Source: Schizophyllum amplum (taxonomy: Eukaryota > Basidiomycota > Agaricomycetes > Agaricales > Schizophyllaceae). Taken from it: a stretch of 64,000 nt of DNA. Below the pieces are notes generated by a model. It saw only the letters and a program-made list of their open reading frames with translations, was not told the DNA's origin and did no database searches. A program made the position numbers and the translations under genes. The DNA lies in assembly GCA_007026445.1 (NCBI GenBank), contig VDMD01000043.1, positions 171,851-235,850 on the forward strand, written 5' to 3'. This document shows, one piece after another, positions 54,236-64,000 of the stretch (positions are counted from its first letter, which is position 1; the number at the start of each line of letters is the position of its first letter).

Positions 54236-55482
54236 AAACTCTGAGCCAGCTGTTCGAGAAGACGTCCTTGGGCGGCAAGCGCCTGCGTGAGCTGTGCGAC
54301 GGAGGCGCGGATGTCGACGGCCTCGCCGGCAGGCTGCTGCGGCTGCGGCGGTCCTCGGGGTATGTCGGCAGCGGGGGCGTTGTCCTCGTCGAAGAGCGAG
54401 CCCGGGGTGTCAGTTGCAGCAACGCGCTGCTGCCGCTGCTGACCACCGCGGTTGCGTTCCAGTCCCATGTAGCGGTCCTGGCAGACTCCCTGCATGTGCC
54501 CGATGCGGCCACAGAAGTCGCACTTCCGGTCCTTGTGGGGGCATGCTGCCTTCGAGTGGTTCTTGCTGCCGCACCCAAAGCACAGCCCGATCATGGCGCG
54601 CAGGAAGTCGAAGCGAGTGCGACCGTTGCCGGTGGTACGGGGGGCGGGGCGCGCAGCGGTTCGCGTGGCGTCCACATCCATGGCATAGGGGTCCGGCGCA
54701 CTCTGGGCGCGGCCAACGGGGCCCTGCCTGTCCTCGGCCTTCTCTCCGCGCTCCAGATAATCGATCGCCGTGGCGCGCTCGATGAGGTCGGCGAGGTCCT
54801 TCGGTTCACCCTTGGCAACATGTATGCTCAAGAGCAGGCGCCGGATGGACTTCGGGAGCTTCTGCTTGAAGCGCTCCATGAGATCGGTGTTGGAGTAGCC
54901 AGAGCGCTCGCCGAGTTCCTTGAAGTCCGCAGCGAAACCTGGCACCGCACGACCGTCCATCTGAAGGGCCTTCAGCTGGTTGCGGGCCTCGATGGCCTCG
55001 TCGGCGGCAACGAAGCGATTCTTGAAGGCGGTACAGAGCTTGGACCAGTCGCCGTCAAAGGGGGCCTTGTTGGCAACGAGGTCCTTGAAGGCGGAGTTGG
55101 CGAATGAGCTGGCGTCGCCCTCGAGGAGAGTGAGGAAGGAGGTGATCCAGGCTGCCTCGTCCTTCTGCCCATTCGGGTTCAGGCCCGGTTGCTTGCTGGC
55201 CCAGACAGCGAAGTGGTTCAAGAACTTGCGCGCGTCCTCCTTGGCGGTGCCGCGATACGCGGCTGGCTTCGTGACAGTCTTGTCCTCCCGCCCGGCCGAA
55301 CCATGATTCGTGTTACTGACCAGCTGGTTAAGCGAGTTGGTCGTGTTCATCATGTTCGTCAACAGACTGTTCACTTGATCCGGAGTCAGACTCGTCATCG
55401 TCGCTGGATTCGGGGGCAAGCTGGCGGTGGAATGCGGGGGCGGGGGTATCGGTGTGACTGAGGTGGTTACGGAACTGGGCAC
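54232..55482 (-). CDS. Gypsy gag
   Basis: Up to 416 codons; the first ATG (MTSLTPDQVNS) is about 28 codons in, so the true start may lie there. Capsid-like region: WITSFLTLLEGDASSFANSA, FKNRFVAADEAIEARNQLKA. Two zinc knuckles of CX2CX4HX4C type (CFGCGSKNHSKAAC and CDFCGRIGHMQGVC) would bind RNA. The stop TAG is preceded by five T residues (AGTTTTTAG), and slipping back one base there enters the pol frame (see findings). Sequence right of 55482 shows no LTR or primer-binding site, so the 5' end of the element is missing. Confidence 0.75.
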   Translation of the reverse strand: MPSSVTTSVTPIPPPPHSTASLPPNPATMTSLTPDQVNSLLTNMMNTTNSLNQLVSNTNHGSAGREDKTVTKPAAYRGTAKEDARKFLNHFAVWASKQPGLNPNGQKDEAAWITSFLTLLEGDASSFANSAFKDLVANKAPFDGDWSKLCTAFKNRFVAADEAIEARNQLKALQMDGRAVPGFAADFKELGERSGYSNTDLMERFKQKLPKSIRRLLLSIHVAKGEPKDLADLIERATAIDYLERGEKAEDRQGPVGRAQSAPDPYAMDVDATRTAARPAPRTTGNGRTRFDFLRAMIGLCFGCGSKNHSKAACPHKDRKCDFCGRIGHMQGVCQDRYMGLERNRGGQQRQQRVAATDTPGSLFDEDNAPAADIPRGPPQPQQPAGEAVDIRASVAQLTQALAAQGRLLEQLAQSF

Positions 55483-56743
55483 AAGGTGGCTTCCATCCCC
55501 ACCACATCATGTGGTGCAACCGGACATCATTTAATGCGGCTCATGTGGTTTTGCCGGACGTCCGCCGGTTATTCTCCGGACCCACCTCAGGCGTGTGGCC
55601 TGTTCGACCATATGATGTGGGTAGCCCTCCCTTACAGCTCATGCGAGCCCGCCGCCCGTCCATGTCACTTGGGCCTGCAGCTCCATTACATTAACCACAC
55701 ATACAGCACTCACACACGTTAGCCTTCCTAGAGCATGTGGTGTCTCTTTCAATCAGGGACTCCTAAGCTCATGCACGTCGCTGATCTCAGCCAGACACCT
55801 GCCGGTTCAATGACAATCAATTTGGCGGTGCAAACCGGCAACTTTATATATATACAACTCCGCTCATTGTCCCCTCATCTGAACCTCGTATCGTATGCGG
55901 GTGTGATGACGGTTGATGCTATGTATGGAGAGGAGGCTATCAGGACGTTTGATTGTAGGGGGGACGACACCATGACCACAGTATACAGTGAATGATTACA
56001 ATGATTTGAATGAGGGGGTGAATGTGCAACGTGGACGGGTCCGGTATTTGTGAGGTTGCGCTGGCCATGAATCGCGTGGTCGACCACCGGTCCCATATCG
56101 GCGTTCCGACGTGACTGGATGAACGGCGCGCCCACAGGCCATGTTTGCCATTGCCACGCTTTCTCCAGCGTGCACATCCTCTAGTACTGCCGATCAACGG
56201 TATGCATCGGAAGAAAACCAGCCCGTCGCACCTGGTTGTGTTTCAACGCCCAGTCTCTCCCGCCCCTCTGCTAACCGACCATCATGCCTGCAAACAATCT
56301 GCTAGCGGTCATGAGCGAAGACCCACACTCCTTCGCCGGCAGAGCGAATTGAGACATCGTTGCCAGCACGTCGTGAGAGTAAGGTGAAAGAAAAAAAAAC
56401 ACGGGCTGTCAGGTGGTCATGTGAACTTATGTAACTTGGCTTGAGGGCCGGCCAAGCGTACTTGATACTTGTGACTTTGGGATCATTCAGCCGCACGCCC
56501 ATGAGTATGCGAAAGGAAATTCCTTGAGCCTCACGCATCCAAATATTCAGAACTGTTGCACAAGGAGCTACAAGTGGACACAGAGATGACTTGATGTGAT
56601 ATTAAATTTAAGTATGTACTACCGAGTCCATGCGGCGCCCAAACGATATGCGGCAAAGAACAAGAAGATCACAAGATACTCAACATCCCCGGCCTTGAAC
56701 GATACGCCAGCAGTCTACACAGCGGATGACACCCGTGTCTTTC
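55483..56743. other. Unassigned 1.3 kb right of the retroelement
   Basis: There is no LTR copy, no missing kinase half and no convincing gene. A palindromic ACCACATCATGTGGT lies at 55501-55515, with further CATGTGG/CCACATG words at 55548, 55610 and 55732. Bases 55850-56010 contain an AT-richer stretch (TATATATATAC). Confidence 0.4.
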
Positions 56744-58800
56744 CTAGTCTCCGCCAGACGTCATGGGTCCTGAGGGGACCTCTGCAACGTATCCTTCAGC
56801 CAGCCCCCTTCCTTCAGCATGCGGCTCACCAAAATTCGTATGGGTCAACACGTTGTACAGGCGATCCCCCGTCCTCTCCACAACAGTTCTGGGGGCCAGC
56901 ATCACCCGCACAGTCTGTAGCTGCTCAGCATGCTGGAAACGAAGAACGACCATTACTTCTTCCGGGCGTAGATCATCACGATCCGCTGCCGTCGTAACAT
57001 CAATGTCCGTCGGAGGATAGCTGACATGTGGGCCCAGCGTCATCTCAACTTGCGGCATGGAAGCTGCACCGTAGCGACGGACCAGCGTCCAGTATTCTTT
57101 CTGAACGAAGAGGCGGGCAAATGCCACCACGCGTACAACGATCCGCGGTGGCAAGCCACCTGCAGAGACCAGTTAGCAAAATCTGATGATCATCATATTT
57201 CGTAGCGAGAATACATACTCTGAGAGCAGCTATCCTTGTGCCCACTGTTCCAGTGAGCACGCTGGCAGCCTTTCGAGCAGTACAGGACCTCGCCACATCT
57301 GCAGTGGTACAACTTCGGTCGTCTCTTCTCCTTGCGCGAACACTATGGCGGCGGTCAGTTAATCACCAGCTACCTCTCGACTGGCACTCACACCGACGAC
57401 ACCACATACTTGGAGGGCACTGGCCCAGTCGGCTTCCTCCTCCTCCAGGATTCGGTAGCTCATTCGCATCAGCTTCGCGGTGTAAGCTACATCCTCGTCC
57501 ACATCCACACCAGGTCGTATCATGTCCCTCAAGATCCGCTGGTTGTACCGACGTAGACCCAATACAGCTTCTCGGATGCATCCGTGCATGATGAGATGGA
57601 TTTCGGACCCTTGCGAAGGCATAACGGTTATACACCCGAATACCCCTCGACGCAGGGCGCAACGGGCGTTGTGAACATCTTGCCAACAAAGGCGAACGAC
57701 CAGCCTGTATATCGTCATGCGTTCCCGGGTATCGGAGCCGACGTAGTAACCCCTCTTGAGGAGATTCACCGCCTGTGCCACGAGAGGTGCAGGGCATCGA
57801 CCGGAGAGGCCGAGTGGCCTACATAGCAGACACGTGCGCGCAAACAAGCACCAATCGTGAACCAGCGTCTCGCCGCCATTCTGGCGACCGAACGCAAGAG
57901 ACTCCCATAGGGGCGGTTGACCTCCGATAAGGCGCATGTAGTCCGCCAGCAGAAGGGCTAGCTCCGTGGGTCGGTCCTCGAAGGCGCGCTGGAATTCGGC
58001 CGCTAGTGATCGTCGAAGGAAGACGCAGTGGGAGCGCAGAAGGAGATGGGGGACCGTCATGAGAAAAATTTGGACTCTCGTGACCACCGTCTTCTCCGTC
58101 ATGACATCCACCACCTGCATGTAGGGGTCGTACAGCCATTTCGACCACCCGCGTATGAGAAATGCGGCAAGCCGCTCGTCGCAGCATAGTCCGGCTCCAG
58201 TCCGCCTTGTTGTGCAGCAGTGATGACATATTGTGACATACGTGCAGATTGTAGTGTAACAGGTGGTTACCAGCACTTGTCGGACGAAGTGTGTGGGAAT
58301 CACGTCGAGGTCTTGTTGACGTTGTCCCATCGGCAGAAGGAAATCGGCCCAGAGGAACGCCCGAGCGAAGAAAGAAGGCCCCAGTCCTTCCGACAGTCTG
58401 CGGTCTCCGGTTTGGAGGCCCAACCGACACGCAAATCCGGCGGCGTCCAACGCCCCACCGACCAAACGCGTGATGCTGTTGCCCTCTGCGCTTTGCAGCC
58501 AATCAACCCACACGACATTTTGGGGAAGATCCCGCGCGAGCACCTCGTGCAAGAGCTCGCGCTTGAAGAGGACGCGCTTGATCTGCCGAATACTGGATGC
58601 AAGGGCGGCCTCATTCGAGCCACTGTCAAGGAGGGAGAATGCATCAGACAAGTCCAGCATCAGGGTGCAGACTTCCTTCATGAGGGCGGCCGTAGCGTGG
58701 TCAATCCACTCTGCCGATAGATCAGCGAATACTGCGCACTAGAGAAGGCGGGACACTCACCTGGTTGCACGCCGTTGAGCGGAGCACTGGTTGACGGCAT
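56744..58800 (-). CDS. MYND-type zinc-finger protein
   Basis: Exons are 58761-58800, 57392-58710, 57219-57342 and 56744-57159 (632 residues); introns are 50, 49 and 59 nt. Start MPSTSAPLNGVQP. A long helical region of about 440 residues (LLDSGSNEAALASSIRQIKR, ELALLLADYMRLIGGQPPLW) has no named domain. The MYND finger straddles intron 2: CGVVGC, then LYHCRCGEVLYCSKGCQ and HWNSGHKDSC, with the expected Cys/His ladder. MYND fingers bind proline-rich peptides. This long-N-terminus plus late-MYND plan is common in mushroom fungi. The donor of intron 2 is ambiguous: GTATGT 15 nt upstream would drop the first Cys. Divergent from the H3-tail gene, with 364 bases between starts. Confidence 0.8.
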
Positions 58801-59164
58801 CGTCAATTTGGCGTTAGCGGCGGTGGTGGGCGACTGGAGGGGGGTGTCAAGAAGATGAGCGCTGAAGTGGCCATCATATATCAAAGTTCCGTTAAGCGCC
58901 GTCCGTCTACAATTGCGTCTTGCCTTTCCCGGTCCATCGATTCCATCGCAATCAGCCTCTCAATTTTTATTGCACGGTCCGTGCCCCGCTTACGGCAGTT
59001 CACACCTGTCCCAAGAAAGTATAATAAGTATAATCGAATTTGATGGATGCCGAGAACATAGGGCGGGGCACGTGCGTTGCGCGTGATAATGACGCGTGGT
59101 GCATCACCGCCAGATCACCGCGATCACCGTACGGCGCCTCTCTGGCCTCTCTCGGACTTCCACC
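58801..59164. promoter_or_regulatory. Divergent promoter between MYND and H3-tail genes
   Basis: These 364 bases separate two start codons facing away from each other. An A/T-rich word TATAATAAGTATAATC lies at 59021-59036, about 130 bases before the plus-strand ATG. No other element was recognised. Confidence 0.45.
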
Positions 59165-59769
59165 ATGGGCAGAACCCGGCAGACTGCACGCAAGTCAACC
59201 GGAGGTATGGCCGACACGCTCGCTTTATCCTTGACCAGGGCATGACTGACATCATCCCAAGGCAAACCGCCTCGCAAGGGTCCCCCCCGTCCGCGTCCGA
59301 TCGTCATTCCGTCCCGCGGGACGCCTGAGCCTACCGACGAGGAGCGGCTTGCCGCTTTGCGCACCAAGGCCGACCTCCGCAACGGCGTACGCATGCGCGA
59401 CTGCGTGATCGCCAAGCTACGTCGCAAGGTGCGCCAGCGGGACGAGGCTCTGGACGCGTTGCAAAATGACTATGATGTACTGCAAGACGACGACGACGAG
59501 AAGGAGGACACGATCCTAGAGCTGGAGGAAGACATGCTTGGTATGGCAGCCGAGGTGTGTACTGCAGCCTTTTGTTCGAGCGCTGGTCCTGACAGCCGCC
59601 ATGTCAGCTCGAGCACTTGCGGGAGACTGAGGCTGCCTTGACCTCCAGTCAGACTGCCCTGGACAAGCGTATCGCCGACCTCCTTACAGAGGTTGCTATA
59701 CTGTCCTGCGCGTGCGACTGCAAGAGGAGCAGGGCGACCTCTTTCTCTAGCGAAGATGACGCGCTGTAG
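59165..59769 (+). CDS. Histone H3-tail mimic with coiled coil
   Basis: Exons are 59165-59204, 59262-59554 and 59608-59769 (164 residues); introns are 57 nt (GTATGG, CTGAC branch, CCAAG) and 53 nt (GTGTGT, CTGAC, TCAG). After splicing the first 19 residues read MGRTRQTARKSTGGKPPRK, matching the canonical histone H3 N-terminus (ARTKQTARKSTGGKAPRK after Met) at 15 of 18 positions. The A1, K4 and A15 positions differ (G, R, P); R2, T3, R8, K9, S10, K14, R17 and K18 are kept. There is no histone fold. A proline-rich basic linker (GPPRPRPIVIPSRGTPEPTD) leads to a coiled coil (AKLRRKVRQRDEALDALQND), an acidic run (DDDDEKEDTILELEEDML) and a second helix (LEHLRETEAALTSSQTALDK). The last 25 residues are the least certain. 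I infer a nuclear protein that could be bound or modified by H3-tail readers and writers. Confidence 0.65.
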
Positions 59770-59958
59770 AACCTGGCATGTGTATATCCTCGTATCGCGT
59801 TCTGTATCTGCCTCGTCGTGTGTTCATGTGGTCAATCTATGCAACGCAGTGCAGTTCTTCATGCAACCCATTGTACGCAAGGCTGTTCAGACAGACAAGC
59901 AACAATCAAGAATCCGAAAGACCATGTCTGTCGGCGATGCCCTACATGTTCGCAGTGC
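59770..59958. other. Convergent 3' gap
   Basis: Short region between the H3-tail gene and the F-box/LRR gene; 3' ends only. Confidence 0.4.
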
Positions 59959-61795
59959 CTACATGTTCGCAAAGTACTCTGCCCAGCCCATTCCTGCGTA
60001 CGCCGATGGCCCTACCTTGTACTTTTGCCACCACTGTGCGGTCTTGTTAGCTACACAGGCGCGGCACGTCGCTGCATGGGCCGCATCACCGTCCCACCGG
60101 ACTACTGTCGGCTTCAGTTCTCCGCCGCCGTCGTCGCATCGGCCCTTTACAGGGGCCATCATGAGATGCCAGTGGTCGACACAGAAGCGCGGCACGGCAT
60201 GAACGGTGCACGCCTTCCCTCCATGCAGTGCGGCTAGCGCACGGCGCTCTAGCGCGTTCTCCGACATCCACCACGAGCCGCCGCCAAGGAAAAGCTCCGC
60301 GAGGTTCGGCAGAAAGCTGAAGTCGCGGGCCAAAAGGTGGAAAAACATTGCCCGACAAGGATAGCAGTGGCTGAATCCCCTGGTCGAGCCGTCCGCATCG
60401 CCCCAGGCCTCTTCGAAGTCGTCCTCGTTGTCGCTGTCGTCGGAGCTGCTCCCATCCCCAGGCTGGTCGCGGTTGCATAAGCGTGGCCCCCCCCTTTCAC
60501 GAACCCAGGCGTAGTTAGTGACGCGGAGAGTCTCCAGCAGGACCAGCTTGCGGAGCAACGCGACCAGCGTACACTGGCTGACCTGCGTGCCGATCAAGCT
60601 CAGGCTGCGCAGCCCGCTCACCGTGGTCCCCCAGCCGATGAGCGCGTCATCGAATCCGTCCCACGGTGGACTTATGTCGTTCGTGCCGATGGCCAGGTTT
60701 TCCAAGGCGGGCGTCTTGCACATGGGCAGCAGTTTGCCCAAGACCCGGGGGGTGGCAGTGATGACGAGGCTACGCAGGCGTCTCAGCCTCACAGGCTGTG
60801 CGTCAGCGACATCGTCGCAGTCTTCGTCGCCGAACAGCATCATCGAGAGCTCGTTATCTGAGAAAGTGACAGACACTAGCGGGCAGCCCGCCACGGCACG
60901 AAGGATCCTTAGAAGGCTGGCTGCGCACCGGTGAGGAAAGCTGATCACCAGAACCGAGAGATGGTGAAAGCCGCCGAGGAGCGTTGCAAATGGTCTCGCA
61001 GCGCAGGTTGTGTCGAACCCGCGGGTCTGATTGAGATGCAGTCTCCCGCATTGCGAGAGCGGAAGCTGCCATAGGCTCTGGGCGAAGTTCTCCAAGAGTG
61101 TCAATGCGATGATGTGTGGGTCGGCGGTGCAACCCTCACCTGAAAGTGCTGAGCGTGATACTCCCCCAAATTCAGGCAGACACCTTTCGGACGAGCTCCC
61201 TGCAACAGCTGCAGTTGGGCCGCCGACCAGGTCGTCAGGCTGTCACCGAAACTCCCATACACCAGGCAGACAGCGCGCCATCGGCTGACGTCCGTGAGAC
61301 CCGCCATGATGGGGAGGTCGCGCTGAGGGTTTCCAAACAACACGTTTATCGCGCAAGCGCGCCGATCGATCGTAAGGGTCAACGACGACGGCCGTGCTGC
61401 ACCTGTCGTTGCGCTGACACAGTCCGTGCGCCAATGCGCGTTTTGGATGAGATCGCGGAATCGTGAACACACATGGGATAATCTGGCGTATTCTGCGCGT
61501 TAGGAGAATCAGCATACTTGGAACAGAGCACGCACCTCCTGAGGGTGTCCGAGCCCAGAACGTCATAACCCCCTGTAGCTCCGCCGGCCCCGTAACCCAG
61601 AAGCGCACTTCCCTTCCCGTGATAGCCTACCGTGGCCCCCCGCCAGCAGGCCGCAAACACGCCTGGGTGGAGGCCCTCCGGATAAACCGCCTGCTGCATT
61701 GCGTCAGTCACGCCTTCGGCCCATTCAAGCTGGAGGATGCGGGTGAGGAGTTCATTGGGAATAGCAAGGAGCGGCGATGAGCGGAACTTCGACAT
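59959..61795 (-). CDS. F-box/LRR protein
   Basis: Likely exons are 61609-61795, 61140-61492 and 59959-61077 (about 552 residues). The second intron (61078-61139) is clear; the first (61493-61608, 116 nt) is a best guess that preserves frame and may hide a small exon. F-box: LLAIPNELLTRILQLEW, then after the intron ARLSHVCSRFRDLIQNAHW. The large last exon has LRR-like periodicity (LHLNQTRGFDTTCA, FHHLSVLVISFP, LVSVTFSDNELSMM, LRRLRSLVITATPR, LVLLETLRVTNYAW, LPNLAELFLGGGSW) and an acidic loop (GSSSDDSDNEDDFEE). Predicted SCF adaptor. Not closely related to the other F-box genes in this window. Confidence 0.7.
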
Positions 61796-62315
61796 TCGGC
61801 GACGTAAAGAGATACCAAACAAGACAACGTCTCGACATTCGACGTATCCACGTGGTCATATTCTCACGGTCACGGTGACTCCCAATGTTGAAGTTCTCCG
61901 GCCATTGTTTCGAAAGCACCTAGCACATTAGACTCAGAGAGGCAAGCAGGGTAAGGCGGTAGAGCAGAGGTCCTGTATTAACTGTGTATATAGAGCATGA
62001 ATGACGATGCGTGTGCAAGGGAGGTCTGTAGGAGCGTGTATGAGGACCCCAGCACGTACGAAGGAATATAATTGAGCAGCGCTCGATGTCGTCCAAGGGT
62101 ATGTTAAGTAAGAGAGGAAGGAACGATACGTGAAGGAATGTAATGGAGCAGCGCTCGATGTCGTCCAAGGGTATGTTAAGTAAGAGAGGAAGGAACGATA
62201 CGTGTGCGAGGTTAAGAAACCCAGCTTGTAAGAAAGAGTGTGTCAGAGTAGCGCGCGACGTCGCTCAAGGGTATCAGATGAGAGGGAAGCAGGATACGTA
62301 TGGACGCCCGCCACA
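61796..62315. other. Intergenic with 72-bp tandem duplication
   Basis: No gene is seen. It holds the tandem repeat listed at 62061-62204 and separates two minus-strand genes. Confidence 0.4.
62061..62204 (+). repeat. 72-bp direct tandem repeat, two copies
   Basis: 62061-62132 and 62133-62204 are almost identical (start AAGGAAT, core GAGCAGCGCTCGATGTCGTC, end GATACGTG). A weaker third copy follows to about 62300. Confidence 0.8.
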
Positions 62316-63988
62316 TCACAGCAAGGACTGATGCATGTAAACGACTTCACCAAGTACTTCGCATCGGTTCCTTCTATACCCCGACAGGAGCCCCTCCTCG
62401 GACTGAATGCGGTCGAACTCTGGTTCGGAGTAGTCCTCGGTGTCGTCAAACCGCGCCCATCCATAAGCAGAGCTCTCCTGGAGAGCCAGCCAGGACCTGT
62501 ACATGTCGCGCTCGGGCTGCTCGGTCATGTACAGGCGGAGGAAGACATGGGGACCCAAGATGCGCTCCGTAAGAGTAAAACAGTCCATCGTCTGCCAGAC
62601 GGACAGCCGTAATGCCAGGGCCTCTCGCCAACTCAGTGGGACCATTCTGTCAATGACGTGCCGCACGAGCTGCAGGCCCGGAGAGCCATAGCTGGCCCAT
62701 GCTTCAGTAAACCAGTCGCGTTCCCAGTAGACACCACTCACCGGCCGAAGAGCTTCAGCTCAGGCGGATCCAGCGTTCCTTTCGGAGGACGTGGTTTTCC
62801 CTCGGCCTCTGCCCGCGCAGCTTGCACATGCCACAGAGCCTTCGCTCGCTGTTGCTCGTAGAGCCAGGCCCTCACCGCAAAACACCGCATCAGCGGGCTA
62901 GACTCGTGGCAAGCGTCGACGGACTCCAAATCCATATCAAGAACATCATCCGGGAGCTCAGCGTGCGCGAGGACCATCAGCTCCGTCCTCATCCCCTCAG
63001 CGCAACGCACCACGTCTTCCCAATGAACCGGCTCATCCCACCCCATCAACACGCCCTGAGGCAAAATCTCCGTCTCCTTCTTGACCTGGTCGCACCTCAC
63101 GATGTGATTGCGACGGCGCAGCATCATGGACAGCGCTGGCGATGGATTAGCCGGCCGCAGCGCCGTGCAGCCTGCGGAGCATATTTTGATGCCGTATGTA
63201 TTGTCTACAAATTGATCAACGCTGGCACCACCGTTCACGCAAGCGGGAGCCACTTACTCAGCCGGGCAAGCTCCTGTCTTTCCAAATCGTTGCACCGTTC
63301 GCCCTTTTCTGGATCGCAATCAGCGCTGATGCCCCACACTCGTTCTGAGTTCACACTCACTACGCAGAAACATGGTCCTGGCAGAATTGTCGACGGCGTT
63401 CTTCTTATAGTCGAATGGGCACTTGAGCGACGTATGTACCCTATGCCAGCAGTAGCCGTTCATCGATGCCGTCTCCTTCATCAGCTGGTTCGTGATGGCA
63501 GTTGTGGCCTTTGGCAGGTCGGCGTAGAACGTGCGCCTCACCCGCTCGTGAGATTGAGCCCTTTCTTCATGCGTCATTGGTCGAATCTTCGTTTGCCCAG
63601 GAGAGATGTTCGCAGCGGGAGTAGGATGCTTGCTGGCTGCGTGAGTCGACGACGGAGCCGTTGCGCCTGGCTTGTCGAGAGAGGAGTCGTCGCCGGCCCC
63701 GTCGGATGACGCAGGCGCGGCTGCACAGTCACTCACGCCGAAAGCGTCCTCCTCGCTGCCATCCCCCGGCCCCGCGATGCTGCCCGCCCACAGCCATGAG
63801 GTGGTCGAGTGCGTGCTGGGCCACCTAGAGGCGTCGTCGGCGTTGAGCCCAAGTGCCGCCTCAGTCATCGGGGAAGAGGGGGGGGTGAACAATGCGAATG
63901 CAGTCCTGCCGCTCTTCTTCTCTGCGTCCACGGAGGCGGGAGGGGAGGGTCCGAGCACAGCGCCGTAGGTGCCGGGGGCCATACCCAT
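62316..63988 (-). CDS. Unknown four-exon protein
   Basis: Exons are 63361-63988, 63258-63308, 62742-63171 and 62316-62691 (494 residues); introns are 52, 86 and 50 nt with clean GTGAGT/GTAAGT donors. The first 130 or so residues are Pro/Ser/Thr/Ala-rich and probably disordered. A conserved-looking block follows (HEERAQSHERVRRTFYADLP, NGYCWHRVHTSLKCPFDYKK), then exon 2 (ERCNDLERQELARL). The C-terminal half is helical (HWEDVVRCAEGMRTELMVLA, MYRSWLALQESSAYGWARFD) and ends in acidic and Tyr/Leu-rich sequence. I recognise no domain and assign no function. The start ATG is 12 bases from the window edge; another ATG lies two codons on, and extra upstream exons cannot be excluded. Confidence 0.75.
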
Positions 63989-64000
63989 TGTCTTGGGGTA

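Noticed and set aside
55483..56200. 5' LTR of the gypsy element
   Set aside because: No stretch matches the 511-bp 3' LTR, neither its TGTCATGACG start nor its CTCGTCAGCTCA end.

Overview
The window reads as nuclear DNA of a mushroom-forming basidiomycete (Agaricomycetes, possibly a polypore; the species cannot be named from this sequence). Genes are split by many introns of about 48-60 bases with GTRNGY donors, CTRAY branch points and CAG/TAG acceptors. The gene families present (BTB, F-box, FunK1 kinase, MYND, deuterolysin, chromodomain Ty3/gypsy) are typical of such genomes. I found no rRNA, functional tRNA, CRISPR array or bacterial-type operon. Gene models were built by hand from splice consensus and reading-frame continuity, so exon ends are predictions.

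Layout. 0.4-10 kb: a tandemly duplicated unit of about 4.7 kb, each copy holding a minisatellite, an F-box/LRR gene and a BTB gene, with all four genes damaged to some degree; extra BTB 5' fragments sit at 5.2 and 8.8 kb. 10.4-13.1 kb: one six-exon gene joining a helix-turn-helix domain to four copies of an 80-90 residue module. 13.5-28.8 kb: eight intact four-exon BTB genes, first three on the minus strand and then five on the plus strand, interrupted by a Mutator-like TIR element (21.3-22.5 kb) and an F-box-like gene. 29.2-33.4 kb: an unknown nuclear-looking protein and a single-pass membrane protein. 33.8-36.5 kb: two more BTB genes on the minus strand. 37.6-39.5 kb: a second F-box-like gene that shares a 21-nt microexon with the one at 25-27 kb. 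41.7-49.8 kb: a duplicated block of dead deuterolysin plus FunK1 kinase; one kinase is split by a small TIR element carrying tRNA-like boxes and the other is cut by a gypsy LTR. 49.8-55.5 kb: a 5'-truncated chromodomain Ty3/gypsy retrotransposon. 56.7-64 kb: a MYND protein, a divergently placed small gene whose N-terminus copies the histone H3 tail and continues as a coiled coil, an F-box/LRR gene and an unknown gene.

Together the window is a repeat-rich accessory region dominated by predicted ubiquitin-ligase adaptors (14 BTB copies, 10 intact; 5 F-box copies) that appear to be duplicating, inverting and decaying in place. The H3-tail mimic, the HTH/four-module protein and the BTB array are the most worthwhile targets.
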